Positions 1 to 8,184 of a DNA stretch of 64,000 nucleotides are shown in pieces. The first letter of the stretch is position 1; the number at the start of each line of letters is the position of its first letter. Source of the stretch: Croceibacterium ferulae. Lineage in GTDB: Bacteria > Pseudomonadota > Alphaproteobacteria > Sphingomonadales > Sphingomonadaceae. The notes beneath the pieces are model-generated. The model did not search any database and had not been told where the DNA came from. It was given only the letters and a program-made list of their open reading frames with translations. The DNA lies in the NCBI RefSeq assembly GCF_003660445.1, contig NZ_QZVQ01000008.1, forward strand, positions 186,001 to 250,000. The letters are read 5' to 3'. The translations under genes and the position numbers were made by a program.

Positions 1-1
1 C

Positions 2-211
2 ACCTTCCTGCCCCCGGCGCAGCTGCGCGCCGCGTTCGATGCCGCCGGCCTCGACTGGACGCGGCCGGTGGTCACCACCTGCGGGAGCGGGGTGACGGCG
101 GCGGTGCTGCTGTTCGCCATGCGGCTGGCCGGCAAGACCGACACGGCGCTCTATGATGGCAGCTGGAGCGAATGGGGCGCGGATCCTGCGACACCGAAGG
201 CTGCCGGATGA
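2..211 (+). CDS. sseA: 3-mercaptopyruvate/thiosulfate sulfurtransferase, C-terminal end (partial)
   Basis: This is the last 69 codons of a gene that begins before the window. The visible part is the end of a C-terminal rhodanese domain. It contains the active-site loop CGSGVTA, whose cysteine carries the persulfide. The CG-S/T-G-V-T loop is typical of 3-mercaptopyruvate sulfurtransferases; classical thiosulfate rhodaneses use a CRKG-type loop. The enzyme moves sulfane sulfur from mercaptopyruvate to acceptors such as cyanide or thiols. The stop codon overlaps the start of the MetC-like gene (ATGA), so the two sulfur amino acid genes are probably co-translated. Confidence 0.85.
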   Translation, partial: TFLPPAQLRAAFDAAGLDWTRPVVTTCGSGVTAAVLLFAMRLAGKTDTALYDGSWSEWGADPATPKAAG

Positions 212-1413
212 GCGACGCACCTGACGATTGCGGCCTCGGGACCAGGCTGGTTGCCGCCGGTCGCCGGCCCGAATGGACCGGCCCCGTGGTCAATGTGCCG
301 GTCTGGCGCGGCTCCACGCATCTGTATGCCGACAGCGCCGATCTGGCGGCGGGCCGTCCCAATGCGGATGGGCATTTCTTCTACGGCCGGCGCGGCACGC
401 CCACGCAATGGGCACTGTGCGATGCCCTGACCGGGCTGGAGCCGGGCGCGGCCGGGACGCTGCTGTACCCCAGCGGCCTCGCCGCGATCAGCGGCGCGCT
501 GCTGGGCCTGCTGAATGCGGGCGACGTGCTGCTGATGAGCGACAACGCCTACGAGCCGAGCCGCTCTCTGGCGGAGAAGCTGCTGGCGCCGCTGGGGATA
601 GAGACGCGCTGGTTCGATCCGCTGGACATCGCCGCCTACCGGGATGCCTTCTGCCCGCGCACCAAGGTGGTGCTGCTGGAAAGTCCCGGCAGCCTGACGA
701 TGGAGGTGTGCGACGTGCCCGCGCTGGCCGCCATCGCGCGGGAGCGCGGCGCCTTCAGCGTGCTGGACAATACCTGGGCCGGGCCGACCGGCTTCACGGC
801 GATCCGCCATGGCGTGGATGCCAGCGTGCTGGCGCTGACCAAGCATGTGGGCGGGCATTCGGACCTGATGATGGGCGCGGTCACGGCCACGGCTGCCGTG
901 CACGATGCCTTGCGCGAACGCGCGCAATTGCTGGGGCAGGTGGTCAGTCCGGACGATGCGGCCCTGGCCCTGCGCGGCCTGCGGACCATGGGTCTGCGCT
1001 TGCAGCGACAGGCGGACAGTGCGCTGGCGGTGGCGGAATGGCTGGGGGCGCAGGAGCAGGTGGCGCATGTGCTGTGCCCCATGCTGCCGGGTGCACCCGG
1101 GCACGATCTGTGGCGGCGCGACTTCGACGGCGGCTGCGGCTTGTTCTCCTTCGTGCTGCGCGGCCGCGGCGTTGGCGACCGGGCGCGGCTGATCGACAAT
1201 CTGCGCCTGTTCGGCATCGGTTTTTCCTGGGGCGGCTATGAAAGCCTGGTGGTCCCGGTCGATCCGCAGCGCATCCGCACCAGCACTGTCTGGCCCCGGT
1301 CCGGCTGGGCGGCGGAGGACCGGCTGGGCGTGCGCCTGGCCATCGGGCTGGAGGATCCGGCCGACCTGATCGCCGACCTGGCGCAGGCATTCGCGGCAAT
1401 GGACCGCGCATGA
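208..1413 (+). CDS. metC: Cystathionine beta-lyase (PLP-dependent Cys/Met metabolism enzyme)
   Basis: The 401-residue protein belongs to the Cys/Met metabolism PLP-enzyme family (fold type I). It most likely cleaves cystathionine to homocysteine, pyruvate and ammonia in the cytosol. Visible motifs are FFYGRRGTPT around Tyr59, whose Tyr and Arg bind the PLP phosphate of the neighbouring subunit. ALTKHVGGHSD contains Lys212, the expected Schiff-base lysine. I chose the ATG overlapping the preceding stop codon; an in-frame ATG 36 bases upstream lies inside sseA and would add a non-family N-terminus. The 3' end overlaps the MscS gene by ATGA. Cystathionine gamma-synthase or gamma-lyase activity cannot be excluded from sequence alone, but the MetC branch is the better fit. 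Confidence 0.88.
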   Translation: MSDAPDDCGLGTRLVAAGRRPEWTGPVVNVPVWRGSTHLYADSADLAAGRPNADGHFFYGRRGTPTQWALCDALTGLEPGAAGTLLYPSGLAAISGALLGLLNAGDVLLMSDNAYEPSRSLAEKLLAPLGIETRWFDPLDIAAYRDAFCPRTKVVLLESPGSLTMEVCDVPALAAIARERGAFSVLDNTWAGPTGFTAIRHGVDASVLALTKHVGGHSDLMMGAVTATAAVHDALRERAQLLGQVVSPDDAALALRGLRTMGLRLQRQADSALAVAEWLGAQEQVAHVLCPMLPGAPGHDLWRRDFDGGCGLFSFVLRGRGVGDRARLIDNLRLFGIGFSWGGYESLVVPVDPQRIRTSTVWPRSGWAAEDRLGVRLAIGLEDPADLIADLAQAFAAMDRA

Positions 1414-2528
1414 CCGCCGTGCTCGGCGCGCTGACCAGTCCGGCAGCGACGCCGACACCGACACCGACGCCGGAAGCGACGATCTCGCCACCGATCATCG
1501 ACGTGCCGGTGACGCCGGCAACCCCGGTGGAGGTGCCGGAGGAGCTGGTCGGGGCCGAGGCGCTGAGCGAGGCGATCAACGATCGCAGCACCACGGTCGG
1601 CGACATCGTCACCCAGCTGGATGTGATCGGCTTCACCGTCGGGGACACGCGTTTCTCGCTGTGGACCCTGCTGGTCGTGGTGCTGGTGATCGTGGGCGTG
1701 TTCGTCGGCGCGCGGCTGGGCAACAAGTTCGGCCACCGGCTGCTGCGCAAGGTGACCCGCCTGAACCCGTCGCAGGCGGTGCTGGGCGAAAAGATGGTGA
1801 CGATCGTCGTCTGGACGATCGCCATCCTGATGGGGGTCGACCTGCTGGGAATCGACCTGACCGCGCTGGCGGTGTTCTCCGGCGCCTTTGGCCTGGCCAT
1901 CGGTTTCGGCCTGCAGAAGACCTTCGGCAACCTGATCGCCGGCATCATCCTACTGATGGACCGGTCCATCAAGCCGGGCGACGTGATCGCCGTGACCGAC
2001 ATGGCCGGCAACGAAACGTTCGGCCAGATCCGCAAGATCGGCGTGCGCGCCGTGTCGATCATCACGCGGGACGAGAAGGAATATCTGATCCCGAACGAGA
2101 ACCTGATGGTCAATCAGGTGGAGAACTGGTCCTATTCCAGCCGGCGCGTGCGGGTGCAGATTCCCGTCGGCATATCGTACAAGAGCGACATCGTGCGGGC
2201 GGAGGAGCTGATGCTGGAGGCCGCGCGCGGTGCCCGGCGCGTGCTGGCGACCCCGCCGCCCACCGCCTGGCTGTCCGATTACGGCGAAAGCTGGCTGCTG
2301 TTCACCATCCACTGCTGGATCACCGATCCCGAAGAGGGCGTCGGCAATGTGAAATCCGAAGTGCTGAAGCGGCTGTGGGCGCTGTTCAAGGCCAACGGCA
2401 TCGAGGTGCCGTTCCCGCAGCGCGACCTGAACCTGCGCGACAATGCCCAGTTCGAACGGCTGATCGCCGCGCTGGAAAGGCGCGAAACACCGCCGGCTGC
2501 AGCGACCGACGCACAGCGGGAAAGCTGA
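1410..2528 (+). CDS. MscS-family small-conductance mechanosensitive channel
   Basis: The 372-residue inner-membrane protein should open under membrane tension to release solutes during hypo-osmotic shock. After a Pro/Thr-rich N-terminal stretch (a PTPTPTPE run near residue 15) there are three hydrophobic segments, at roughly residues 84-105, 130-150 and 152-178. The third carries the pore signature GAFGLAIGFGLQKTFGNLIA followed by DRSIKPGDVI, where the cytoplasmic beta domain begins. Length is intermediate between E. coli MscS (286 residues) and the large MscK type. The start codon overlaps the metC stop (ATGA). A periplasmic or disordered N-terminus of about 80 residues is unusual for the short MscS class. 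The ligand, if any, is unknown. Confidence 0.9.
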   Translation: MTAVLGALTSPAATPTPTPTPEATISPPIIDVPVTPATPVEVPEELVGAEALSEAINDRSTTVGDIVTQLDVIGFTVGDTRFSLWTLLVVVLVIVGVFVGARLGNKFGHRLLRKVTRLNPSQAVLGEKMVTIVVWTIAILMGVDLLGIDLTALAVFSGAFGLAIGFGLQKTFGNLIAGIILLMDRSIKPGDVIAVTDMAGNETFGQIRKIGVRAVSIITRDEKEYLIPNENLMVNQVENWSYSSRRVRVQIPVGISYKSDIVRAEELMLEAARGARRVLATPPPTAWLSDYGESWLLFTIHCWITDPEEGVGNVKSEVLKRLWALFKANGIEVPFPQRDLNLRDNAQFERLIAALERRETPPAAATDAQRES

Positions 2529-2590
2529 CCTAGCCCCCGCCATATCGTTTCTCGCTGGAATGAATTGGCCGCCATGCGCATCTGGGCGCC

Positions 2591-3349
2591 ATGGCAACAG
2601 GCACAGTCTTTCTGGTGGGTGCGGGACCGGGTGATCCGGACCTGCTGACGCTGCGCGCCGCGCGGCTGATCGGGCAGGCGGGCATCGTCGTGCATGACGG
2701 GCTGGTGGAACCTGCCGTTCTGGCACTGGCCCCGGCCGGCGCACTGCTGGTGAACGTCGCCAAGCGCCGTGCGCATCATACCTTGCCGCAGGATGACATC
2801 AACGCGCTGCTGGTCCGCCATGCGCTGGCCGGGCGGGATGTCGTGCGGCTGAAGGGCGGCGACCCGTTCATCTTCGGCCGCGGGGGCGAGGAGGCGGAGG
2901 CCTGCCGCGCCGCCGGCGTGCCGGTTGAGGTGGTGCCGGGCGTGTCCAGCGCGCTGGGTGCCGCAGCCGCCGCGCAGATCCCACTGACCCATCGCGACCA
3001 TGCCAGCATCGTCAGCTTCGTGGCGGGCCAGTGCAAGGGCCTGGCGGAACAGGACTGGGCCGGTCTGGCCGGCACGGGGCGCACGCTGGTGATCTTCATG
3101 GGCGTGAAGACCGCCCCGCAGATCGCCGAAAAGCTGATGGCCGACGGCCTGGCGCCCGACACGGCAGTGGCCGTGATCGAGAATGGCGCACGCCCGGAAA
3201 TGCGGGTGCTGCGCGGGTGCCTCGCCGGGCTGCCCGACCTGGTGGCGCAGGAAGGGGTGGTCAGCCCCGCATTGATCGTTATCGGCGCCGTGACGCGCGG
3301 CAGTGACGCCGCGCTGGTCCCCGTCGCGCTTGGAGCAGCAGCAGCATGA
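2591..3349 (+). CDS. cobA: Uroporphyrinogen-III C-methyltransferase
   Basis: This 252-residue SAM-dependent enzyme methylates uroporphyrinogen III at C2 and C7 to give precorrin-2, the precursor of siroheme. The N-terminal signature VFLVGAGPGDPDLLT (residues 6-20) and VRLKGGDPFIFGRGGEE (about residues 85-101) are diagnostic of the SUMT family. The length matches stand-alone SUMT; the CysG dehydrogenase/chelatase domain is absent, so that step must be encoded elsewhere. It is the first gene of a tight sulfur assimilation operon (ATGA overlap with the next gene), which argues that its product feeds siroheme to the sulfite reductase three genes on, not cobalamin synthesis. Confidence 0.93.
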   Translation: MATGTVFLVGAGPGDPDLLTLRAARLIGQAGIVVHDGLVEPAVLALAPAGALLVNVAKRRAHHTLPQDDINALLVRHALAGRDVVRLKGGDPFIFGRGGEEAEACRAAGVPVEVVPGVSSALGAAAAAQIPLTHRDHASIVSFVAGQCKGLAEQDWAGLAGTGRTLVIFMGVKTAPQIAEKLMADGLAPDTAVAVIENGARPEMRVLRGCLAGLPDLVAQEGVVSPALIVIGAVTRGSDAALVPVALGAAAA

Positions 3350-3645
3350 AGATCCTGACCGGCAGCGACCTGAAGAGCGGCGCCGTCGTGTGGTGGGACG
3401 GCAGCAGCTGGTCCCTGCATGTGGAGGATGCCTGCGACGTGGGCGAGGACGCCGCCAGCATCGCCGCGCGCGAGGAAGCCGAGCGGCGCGTGGTGGTGCC
3501 CTATGCGATCGAGGCCACCACCGATGCGCAAGGCCGCGTGCGGCCGGCGCATATCAAGGACCGCATCCGCGCGCTGGGCCCCACCGTCCGCGCCGACCTG
3601 ACTTTGCGACCGGCCGATCCCGAGGCCGGCACCTGGGTGATCTGA
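3346..3645 (+). CDS. DUF2849 domain protein of the sulfite reductase operon
   Basis: A 99-residue soluble protein with no signal peptide or membrane segment. It resembles the DUF2849 family, which in alphaproteobacteria is almost always found between cobA/cysG and the sulfite reductase gene. It is joined to both neighbours by overlapping start/stop codons (ATGA upstream, TGATG downstream), so its dose is tied to theirs. The function is not established. A role in siroheme delivery or in assembly or regulation of sulfite reductase is inferred from the invariant context only. Confidence 0.8.
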   Translation: MKILTGSDLKSGAVVWWDGSSWSLHVEDACDVGEDAASIAAREEAERRVVVPYAIEATTDAQGRVRPAHIKDRIRALGPTVRADLTLRPADPEAGTWVI

Positions 3646-5279
3646 TGTACCAGTATGACCGATACGACCAGCAGATGGTCGATGCCCGTGTCGCGGAGTT
3701 CCGTGACCAGGTGCGCCGCCGGCTGGATGGCAAGCTGACGGAAGACCAGTTCAAGCCGCTGCGGCTGATGAATGGCCTGTACCTGCAGCTGCACGCCTAC
3801 ATGCTGCGGGTGGCGGTGCCCTATGGCACGCTGAACAGCACGCAGATGCACATGCTGGGCACCATCGCGGACAAGTACGACCGCGGTTATGGCCATTTCA
3901 CCACCCGTCAGAACATCCAGTACAACTGGATCAAGCTGGAGGACGCGCCCGACATCCTGGCCGAGCTGTCCACCGTGGAGATGCATGCCATCCAGACCAG
4001 CGGCAACTGCATCCGCAACATCAGCGCCGACCATTTCGCCGGTGCCGCGGCGGACGAGGTCGCCGACCCGCGCCCCTATGCGGAGCTGATGCGCCAATGG
4101 TCCAGCTTCCACCCGGAATTCAGTTACCTGCCGCGCAAGTTCAAGATCGCGGTGATCGCGTCGGAAACCGATCGCGCGGCCATGCGGCTGCACGATATCG
4201 GCATCCGCATCCACAAGAACGATGCCGGCGAGCTGGGCGCTGCCTTCTATGTCGGCGGGGGCATGGGCCGCACGCCGATGATCAGCCATCTGGTGCGCGA
4301 ATGGGTGCCGCTGGATCGGCTGATCACCTATGCGGAGGCGTGCCTGCGCGTCTACAACCGCTACGGCCGGCGCGACAACAAGTACAAGGCGCGCATCAAG
4401 ATCCTGCTGCACGAGATCGGCGCGGAAGATTACGCCGCGCAGGTCGATGCCGAATACCAGCAGCTGCTGGACCAGGGCGTGGAGCCGCCCTTCGCGGAGC
4501 TGCAGCGGATCCGCACCTTCTTCGCCGATCCGCCCTTCGTGGAAGGGCTGAGCGATGGCGTCGACCAGTCCGACCCGGCCTTTGCCGCCTGGGTGCAGCA
4601 GAACACGCACCTGCACCGCGTGCACGGCTACACCTCCGCCACGATCAGCCTGAAGCCGGTCGGCGGCATCCCGGGTGACGCCACCGCGGCGCAGATCCAC
4701 CTGATGGCCGATCTGGCGAAGGAGTTCTCCTTCGACGAGTGCCGCGTGACCCATGCGCAGAACATCGTCCTGCCGCATGTGGAGCAGCGCCGCCTGTACG
4801 AGCTGTGGCAACGGCTGGACACGGCCGGGCTGGCGACCGCCAACCTGGACAATATCGGCGACATCATCGCCTGCCCGGGCCTGGACTATTGCAGCCTGGC
4901 CAATGCGCGGGCGATCCCGCTGGCGCAGAAGATCAGCCAGCGCTTTTCCGACAACGGCAAGGATGCGGTGATCGGCGAGCTGAAGCTGAAGATCAGCGGC
5001 TGCATCAACGCCTGCGGCCACCACCATGCCGGCCACATCGGCGTGCTGGGCGTGGATCGCAAGGGACGCGAGAACTACCAGCTGCTGCTGGGCGGCAGCG
5101 AGGGGGCGGACACGTCCCTGGGCAAGATCACCGGTCCCGGTTTCGACGAGGACGGCGTGGTGGACGCGATCGAGAAGACGACCGAGGTCTATCTGGCGCA
5201 ACGGCAGGATGGCGAGCGGTTCCTCGACACCTATCGCCGGATCGGCATGGAACCGTTCAAGGAGGCGCTTTATGGCTGA
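3645..5279 (+). CDS. cysI: Nitrite/sulfite reductase hemoprotein (siroheme and 4Fe-4S)
   Basis: The 544-residue enzyme performs six-electron reduction of sulfite to sulfide (nitrite is also possible). It has the two repeated ferredoxin-like/siroheme domains of this family. The 4Fe-4S/siroheme ligand cysteines are visible as Cys410 and Cys416 in ACPGLDYCSLA, and Cys453 and Cys457 in GCINACGHHH. The ATG at 3645 overlaps the DUF2849 stop; an open frame runs further upstream but is out of family there. No flavoprotein subunit (cysJ) is adjacent, so electrons probably come from ferredoxin or another donor. The gene overlaps the DUF934 gene at its 3' end. The context with cysH favours sulfite as the main substrate. 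Confidence 0.9.
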   Translation: MYQYDRYDQQMVDARVAEFRDQVRRRLDGKLTEDQFKPLRLMNGLYLQLHAYMLRVAVPYGTLNSTQMHMLGTIADKYDRGYGHFTTRQNIQYNWIKLEDAPDILAELSTVEMHAIQTSGNCIRNISADHFAGAAADEVADPRPYAELMRQWSSFHPEFSYLPRKFKIAVIASETDRAAMRLHDIGIRIHKNDAGELGAAFYVGGGMGRTPMISHLVREWVPLDRLITYAEACLRVYNRYGRRDNKYKARIKILLHEIGAEDYAAQVDAEYQQLLDQGVEPPFAELQRIRTFFADPPFVEGLSDGVDQSDPAFAAWVQQNTHLHRVHGYTSATISLKPVGGIPGDATAAQIHLMADLAKEFSFDECRVTHAQNIVLPHVEQRRLYELWQRLDTAGLATANLDNIGDIIACPGLDYCSLANARAIPLAQKISQRFSDNGKDAVIGELKLKISGCINACGHHHAGHIGVLGVDRKGRENYQLLLGGSEGADTSLGKITGPGFDEDGVVDAIEKTTEVYLAQRQDGERFLDTYRRIGMEPFKEALYG

Positions 5280-5766
5280 GCCGATCAGCGGAACCGACAG
5301 CGAGGCGCGCGAGCTGGACGATGTTCAGTTCCGTTTCCGCGAGGACGAGATGGTCGATCACCCGGCGGTGACGGTGGATGCCTTCGTGGGGCAGACCAAT
5401 GCCAGCGCCGTGCGGATCGAACCGGGCGACGATGCCCGCGACCTGCTGCCGCATCTTGGCCGCATCGCGCTGGTGGAGGTGAACTTCCCCTCCTTCGGGG
5501 ACGGACGCGGCTATTCCGCGGCACGCATCCTGCGTGAAGCCGGCTACCAGGGCGAACTGCGCGCGGTGGGCGATGTGCTGATCGACCAGCTCAGCCATAT
5601 GCGCCGCTGCGGGTTCGACAGCTTCGCGCCCGGCGTGCGGCTGGACGAGGAGGACGCCGCGCGCGCCTTCGCGACCTGGCCCGAAGTTTATCAGGCGGCG
5701 GTCGATGGCCGCGCGCCGATCTGGACCCTTCGGCATGGTGAGCGGAATGGTGACACCAATGGCTAG
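5272..5766 (+). CDS. DUF934 domain protein of the sulfite reductase operon
   Basis: A 164-residue cytosolic protein of the DUF934 family, a conserved partner encoded directly after cysI in many proteobacteria. It overlaps cysI by eight bases and runs into cysH, so all are likely one translational unit. No catalytic motif or metal-binding cysteine cluster is evident. Only one cysteine is prominent, in the RRCGFDSF segment near the middle. The function is unknown. The strict co-occurrence with siroheme sulfite reductase suggests an accessory role, but that is inference. Confidence 0.82.
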   Translation: MAEPISGTDSEARELDDVQFRFREDEMVDHPAVTVDAFVGQTNASAVRIEPGDDARDLLPHLGRIALVEVNFPSFGDGRGYSAARILREAGYQGELRAVGDVLIDQLSHMRRCGFDSFAPGVRLDEEDAARAFATWPEVYQAAVDGRAPIWTLRHGERNGDTNG

Positions 5767-6550
5767 CCGTGCGCGCGACATCATCGATACCGGCCCCAGC
5801 TTCGTGCAGGCGGATGCCGATGCGCTGAACGCCCGCTTCGCCGGGGTGGATGTGCAGACCATGCTGGCGCAGCTTTTCGCCGAAGGCAGCCTGGGCCGGT
5901 TGGCGGTGGTCTCCTCTTTCGGCACGGAAAGCGCCGTGCTGCTGGACCTGGTGGCCAAGGCCGACCGGACCGTGCCGGTGATCTTCGTCGATACGGAGAA
6001 GATGTTTCCCGAAACGCTGGATTATCGCGACACGCTGATCGCCCGGCTGGGCTTCACCGACTCACGGGTTGTCCGGCCCGATCCGGCCGCGCTGCAGACA
6101 AAGGACGAGGCCGGCCTGCGCTGGGGCTGGGATCCGGACGGCTGCTGCGCGATCCGCAAGGTGGAGCCGCTGGCCCGCGCCAAGAACGGCCTGGATGCCT
6201 GGATCTCCGGCCGAAAGGCGTTCCAGTCCTCCACCCGCCAGAACCTGCCCCGGTTCGAGATCGAGGACGGGCGGCTGAAGATCAATCCGCTGGGCGACTG
6301 GACCAAGGCGGACCTGGATGCCTGGTTCGCCGCCAACGACCTGCCGCGTCACCCGCTGGAAGGGCAGGGCTACCTGTCCGTCGGGTGCGAGCCATGCACC
6401 AGCCCGGTGGCCGACGGCGAGGACCCGCGCGCCGGGCGCTGGCGCGGCTGGAACAAGACCGAATGCGGCATCCATTCCTCCAACAATCCCGCCGCGACGG
6501 GGCTAGAGGGCGAAGGCGACCTGCCACCGGGATACGAGCCGGCGTTCTAG
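5747..6550 (+). CDS. cysH: Assimilatory APS reductase (4Fe-4S type CysH)
   Basis: The enzyme reduces activated sulfate to sulfite with thioredoxin or glutaredoxin as donor. The protein is about 267 residues from the start chosen here. The cluster ligands are present as the pair Cys133-Cys134 (DGCCAIRK) and Cys214-Cys217 (GCEPCT). These four cysteines mark the iron-sulfur, APS-using class (adenylyl-sulfate reductase) and are missing from E. coli-type PAPS reductase. Catalytic Cys240 sits in ECGIH. The start is uncertain: ATGs at 5735, 5747 and 5759 are all in frame. I prefer 5747, which has a GGTGAG just upstream. It is the last gene of the cobA-cysI operon. Confidence 0.9.
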   Translation: MVTPMASRARDIIDTGPSFVQADADALNARFAGVDVQTMLAQLFAEGSLGRLAVVSSFGTESAVLLDLVAKADRTVPVIFVDTEKMFPETLDYRDTLIARLGFTDSRVVRPDPAALQTKDEAGLRWGWDPDGCCAIRKVEPLARAKNGLDAWISGRKAFQSSTRQNLPRFEIEDGRLKINPLGDWTKADLDAWFAANDLPRHPLEGQGYLSVGCEPCTSPVADGEDPRAGRWRGWNKTECGIHSSNNPAATGLEGEGDLPPGYEPAF

Positions 6551-6570
6551 GTTCGGCTACGGGAGCCGGG

Positions 6571-7791
6571 TCAGCCCCGCATTGTTCCATCGGGGTTGAG
6601 ATGCACGGTCCGCCCGGTCGCGGCGGCGGCATAGATCGCCTCCATCAGGCGCAGGTCACGCAGGCCCATCTCGCCGGGCGTCCTGATCGGCGTGTTGTTG
6701 CGGATGGCGTCCACGAAATGGTCGAGCTGGCCCGCGAACTGCACTGACGGGTCGCCGGGCGACAGCTCGCGGCGGTCACCTCCGCTTTCCAGCGTCATCT
6801 TCTGGCCGGAATAGCTGGTCGCCGGCTTCAGCGTCAGCGCGCCCGTCGTGCCGCGCGCCTCCGCGAAGTTGATGCCGGCGGAATCGTAGGAGGTGGCGAT
6901 CTGCGCCACGGCGCCCGACGGAAAGCGCCAATGGGACGAGACATGCGCGAAGATCTGGGCGAAGCGCGGATCGTCTGCCGGTTTGAAGGTGCTGGCGCTG
7001 ATGCTCTCGGGCATCTCCCCGGCAAGGTACAGCGCCGCCTGCAGCGAGTAGATCCCCAGATCCTCCAGCGGGCCACCGCCTGCCAGGGCGCGATCGACGC
7101 GCCAGTTTTCCGCAGGAGTGGTCGGTTGCATGCGATAGGAATTCTCGGCCCGGATCAGCCGCAACTGGCCCGTGGCGTCCTGCGCCATCAGTTCCATGGC
7201 CTGCATGTTGTGCGGCTCGAAATGCGAGCGGTAGGCGATCATCAGCTTGCGGTCGGCGCGCCGGCTGGCCGCGATCATCCGCTCGCACTCGGCACTGCTG
7301 AGCGCCATGGGCTTCTCGCACAGGACATGCTTGCCCGCGGCAAAGGCCTGGATCGCCCACTCGGCATGTAGCCCGCTCGGCAGGGCGATATAGACGGCGT
7401 CGATCCGGTCATCCCCCGCGATGTTGCCGAATGTCTCGTAGGAATGGCGCGCATCCGCCGGGATGCCGTAGGCGTCGCCCACGCGGCGCAGCTTGTCCGG
7501 GTTGCCGGACACGATGGCGGCGATATGCGCGCCCTTCGCCTGCTCGAACCGGGGCATCATCTGGTTGAGCGCGTAACCGCCCAGGCCGACAATGGCGAAG
7601 CCGATGCTGTCCGAACTGCCAGGCTCCGGCGGGCTGGCGGGTAGCTCGACATTGCCGGGCATGTCCTGCCCGGTCGCGCGCACCGCACCGCGATCCTGCA
7701 TCAGCGCAGCGGCCGGCCGGATGGACAGTGCCAGCGAGGCGGCGGCCGCGCCGCCACCGATGGCAAGGAACCTGCGACGTGTCTCGACCAT
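6571..7791 (-). CDS. Tat-exported Gfo/Idh/MocA family oxidoreductase
   Basis: The 406-residue protein is a predicted NAD(P)-dependent sugar oxidoreductase, closest in style to glucose-fructose oxidoreductase. It begins with a twin-arginine signal (RRRFLAIGGG at about residues 5-14) and a hydrophobic Ala-rich segment, so it should be folded with its cofactor in the cytoplasm and exported. A Rossmann motif GFAIVGLGGYALNQ follows at about residue 70, and the family motif CEKPMA supplies the catalytic lysine. The start was chosen at the ATG immediately before the Tat motif; the longer open frame has no support. Substrate cannot be told from sequence. A perfect inverted repeat lies 86 bases upstream of the start. 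Confidence 0.87.
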   Translation of the reverse strand: MVETRRRFLAIGGGAAAASLALSIRPAAALMQDRGAVRATGQDMPGNVELPASPPEPGSSDSIGFAIVGLGGYALNQMMPRFEQAKGAHIAAIVSGNPDKLRRVGDAYGIPADARHSYETFGNIAGDDRIDAVYIALPSGLHAEWAIQAFAAGKHVLCEKPMALSSAECERMIAASRRADRKLMIAYRSHFEPHNMQAMELMAQDATGQLRLIRAENSYRMQPTTPAENWRVDRALAGGGPLEDLGIYSLQAALYLAGEMPESISASTFKPADDPRFAQIFAHVSSHWRFPSGAVAQIATSYDSAGINFAEARGTTGALTLKPATSYSGQKMTLESGGDRRELSPGDPSVQFAGQLDHFVDAIRNNTPIRTPGEMGLRDLRLMEAIYAAAATGRTVHLNPDGTMRG

Positions 7792-7876
7792 GCTGTGCGC
7801 TCCTGTTCGGATCGTCTTGTCGCGCGGGCGGGAGCGCCTGTCGAGCCCCGCGGTTTTCACCGCTAGCACGAGCTGT

Positions 7877-7899
7877 AGTGTTGCGTCCTATGCAACACT
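7877..7899. promoter_or_regulatory. Inverted repeat, candidate operator upstream of the Gfo/Idh oxidoreductase
   Basis: An uninterrupted palindrome with 8-base arms, AGTGTTGC and GCAACACT, is separated by 7 bases (GTCCTAT). It lies in the 393-base region between the oxidoreductase (minus) and rpsU (plus). Arm length and spacing fit a dimeric HTH regulator. No adjacent regulator gene identifies the protein. The assignment as an operator is inference. Confidence 0.45.
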
Positions 7900-7914
7900 C
7901 CATGTGGTTTATGC

Positions 7915-8016
7915 GTTATGCCGAATCATCCGCCGCAGACATAAGGGACGGGCCTTTCAGGCATCCTCTCCCAAACTTTTCAGGCCCGGTCGGCAACGAC
8001 CGGGCCATTTTTTTTG
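7915..8016 (+). ncRNA. Candidate small RNA with CUCCC motif (suhB/mmgR-like)
   Basis: The region upstream of rpsU holds no open frame. It ends in a strong intrinsic terminator preceded by an unpaired CCTCTCCCAAACTTTT stretch (7965-7980). A short hairpin GCC-TTTCA-GGC lies at 7952-7962. An anti-Shine-Dalgarno-like CUCCC before a GC-rich terminator is the architecture of alphaproteobacterial trans-acting sRNAs such as the suhB/mmgR family. I recognise the architecture, not a verified family match. The 5' end is a guess. Alternatives are a terminated leader of rpsU or a terminator for antisense transcription into the oxidoreductase promoter. Confidence 0.45.
7983..8016 (+). terminator. Strong intrinsic terminator (GCAA tetraloop)
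   Basis: A perfect 10-bp stem GGCCCGGTCG/CGACCGGGCC closes a GCAA tetraloop and is followed by A and eight T residues. It would stop plus-strand transcription about 170 bases before rpsU and defines the 3' end of the candidate small RNA. Confidence 0.88.
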
Positions 8017-8184
8017 TTTGCGGGAATGGCGGATATGGCCGGGCAGGTCGGGTTGCTTTTTCGACCCGAGTGCGATAACGGGCGCGGCAGAATTGTTGCC
8101 GGGCTGCGTGCAGCTTCGGCTCCTTCATCATTTTGACCCTTCACCCGCTAGAGGGGATCAGCCGAAAGAGGTGGCGTTACTTTT

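Noticed and set aside
151-1491. Long minus-strand open frame (446 codons) opposite the MetC-like gene
   Set aside because: It is a shadow frame of GC-rich coding DNA with low-complexity His/Arg/Gln-rich translation and no domain; the plus strand encodes an intact PLP enzyme.
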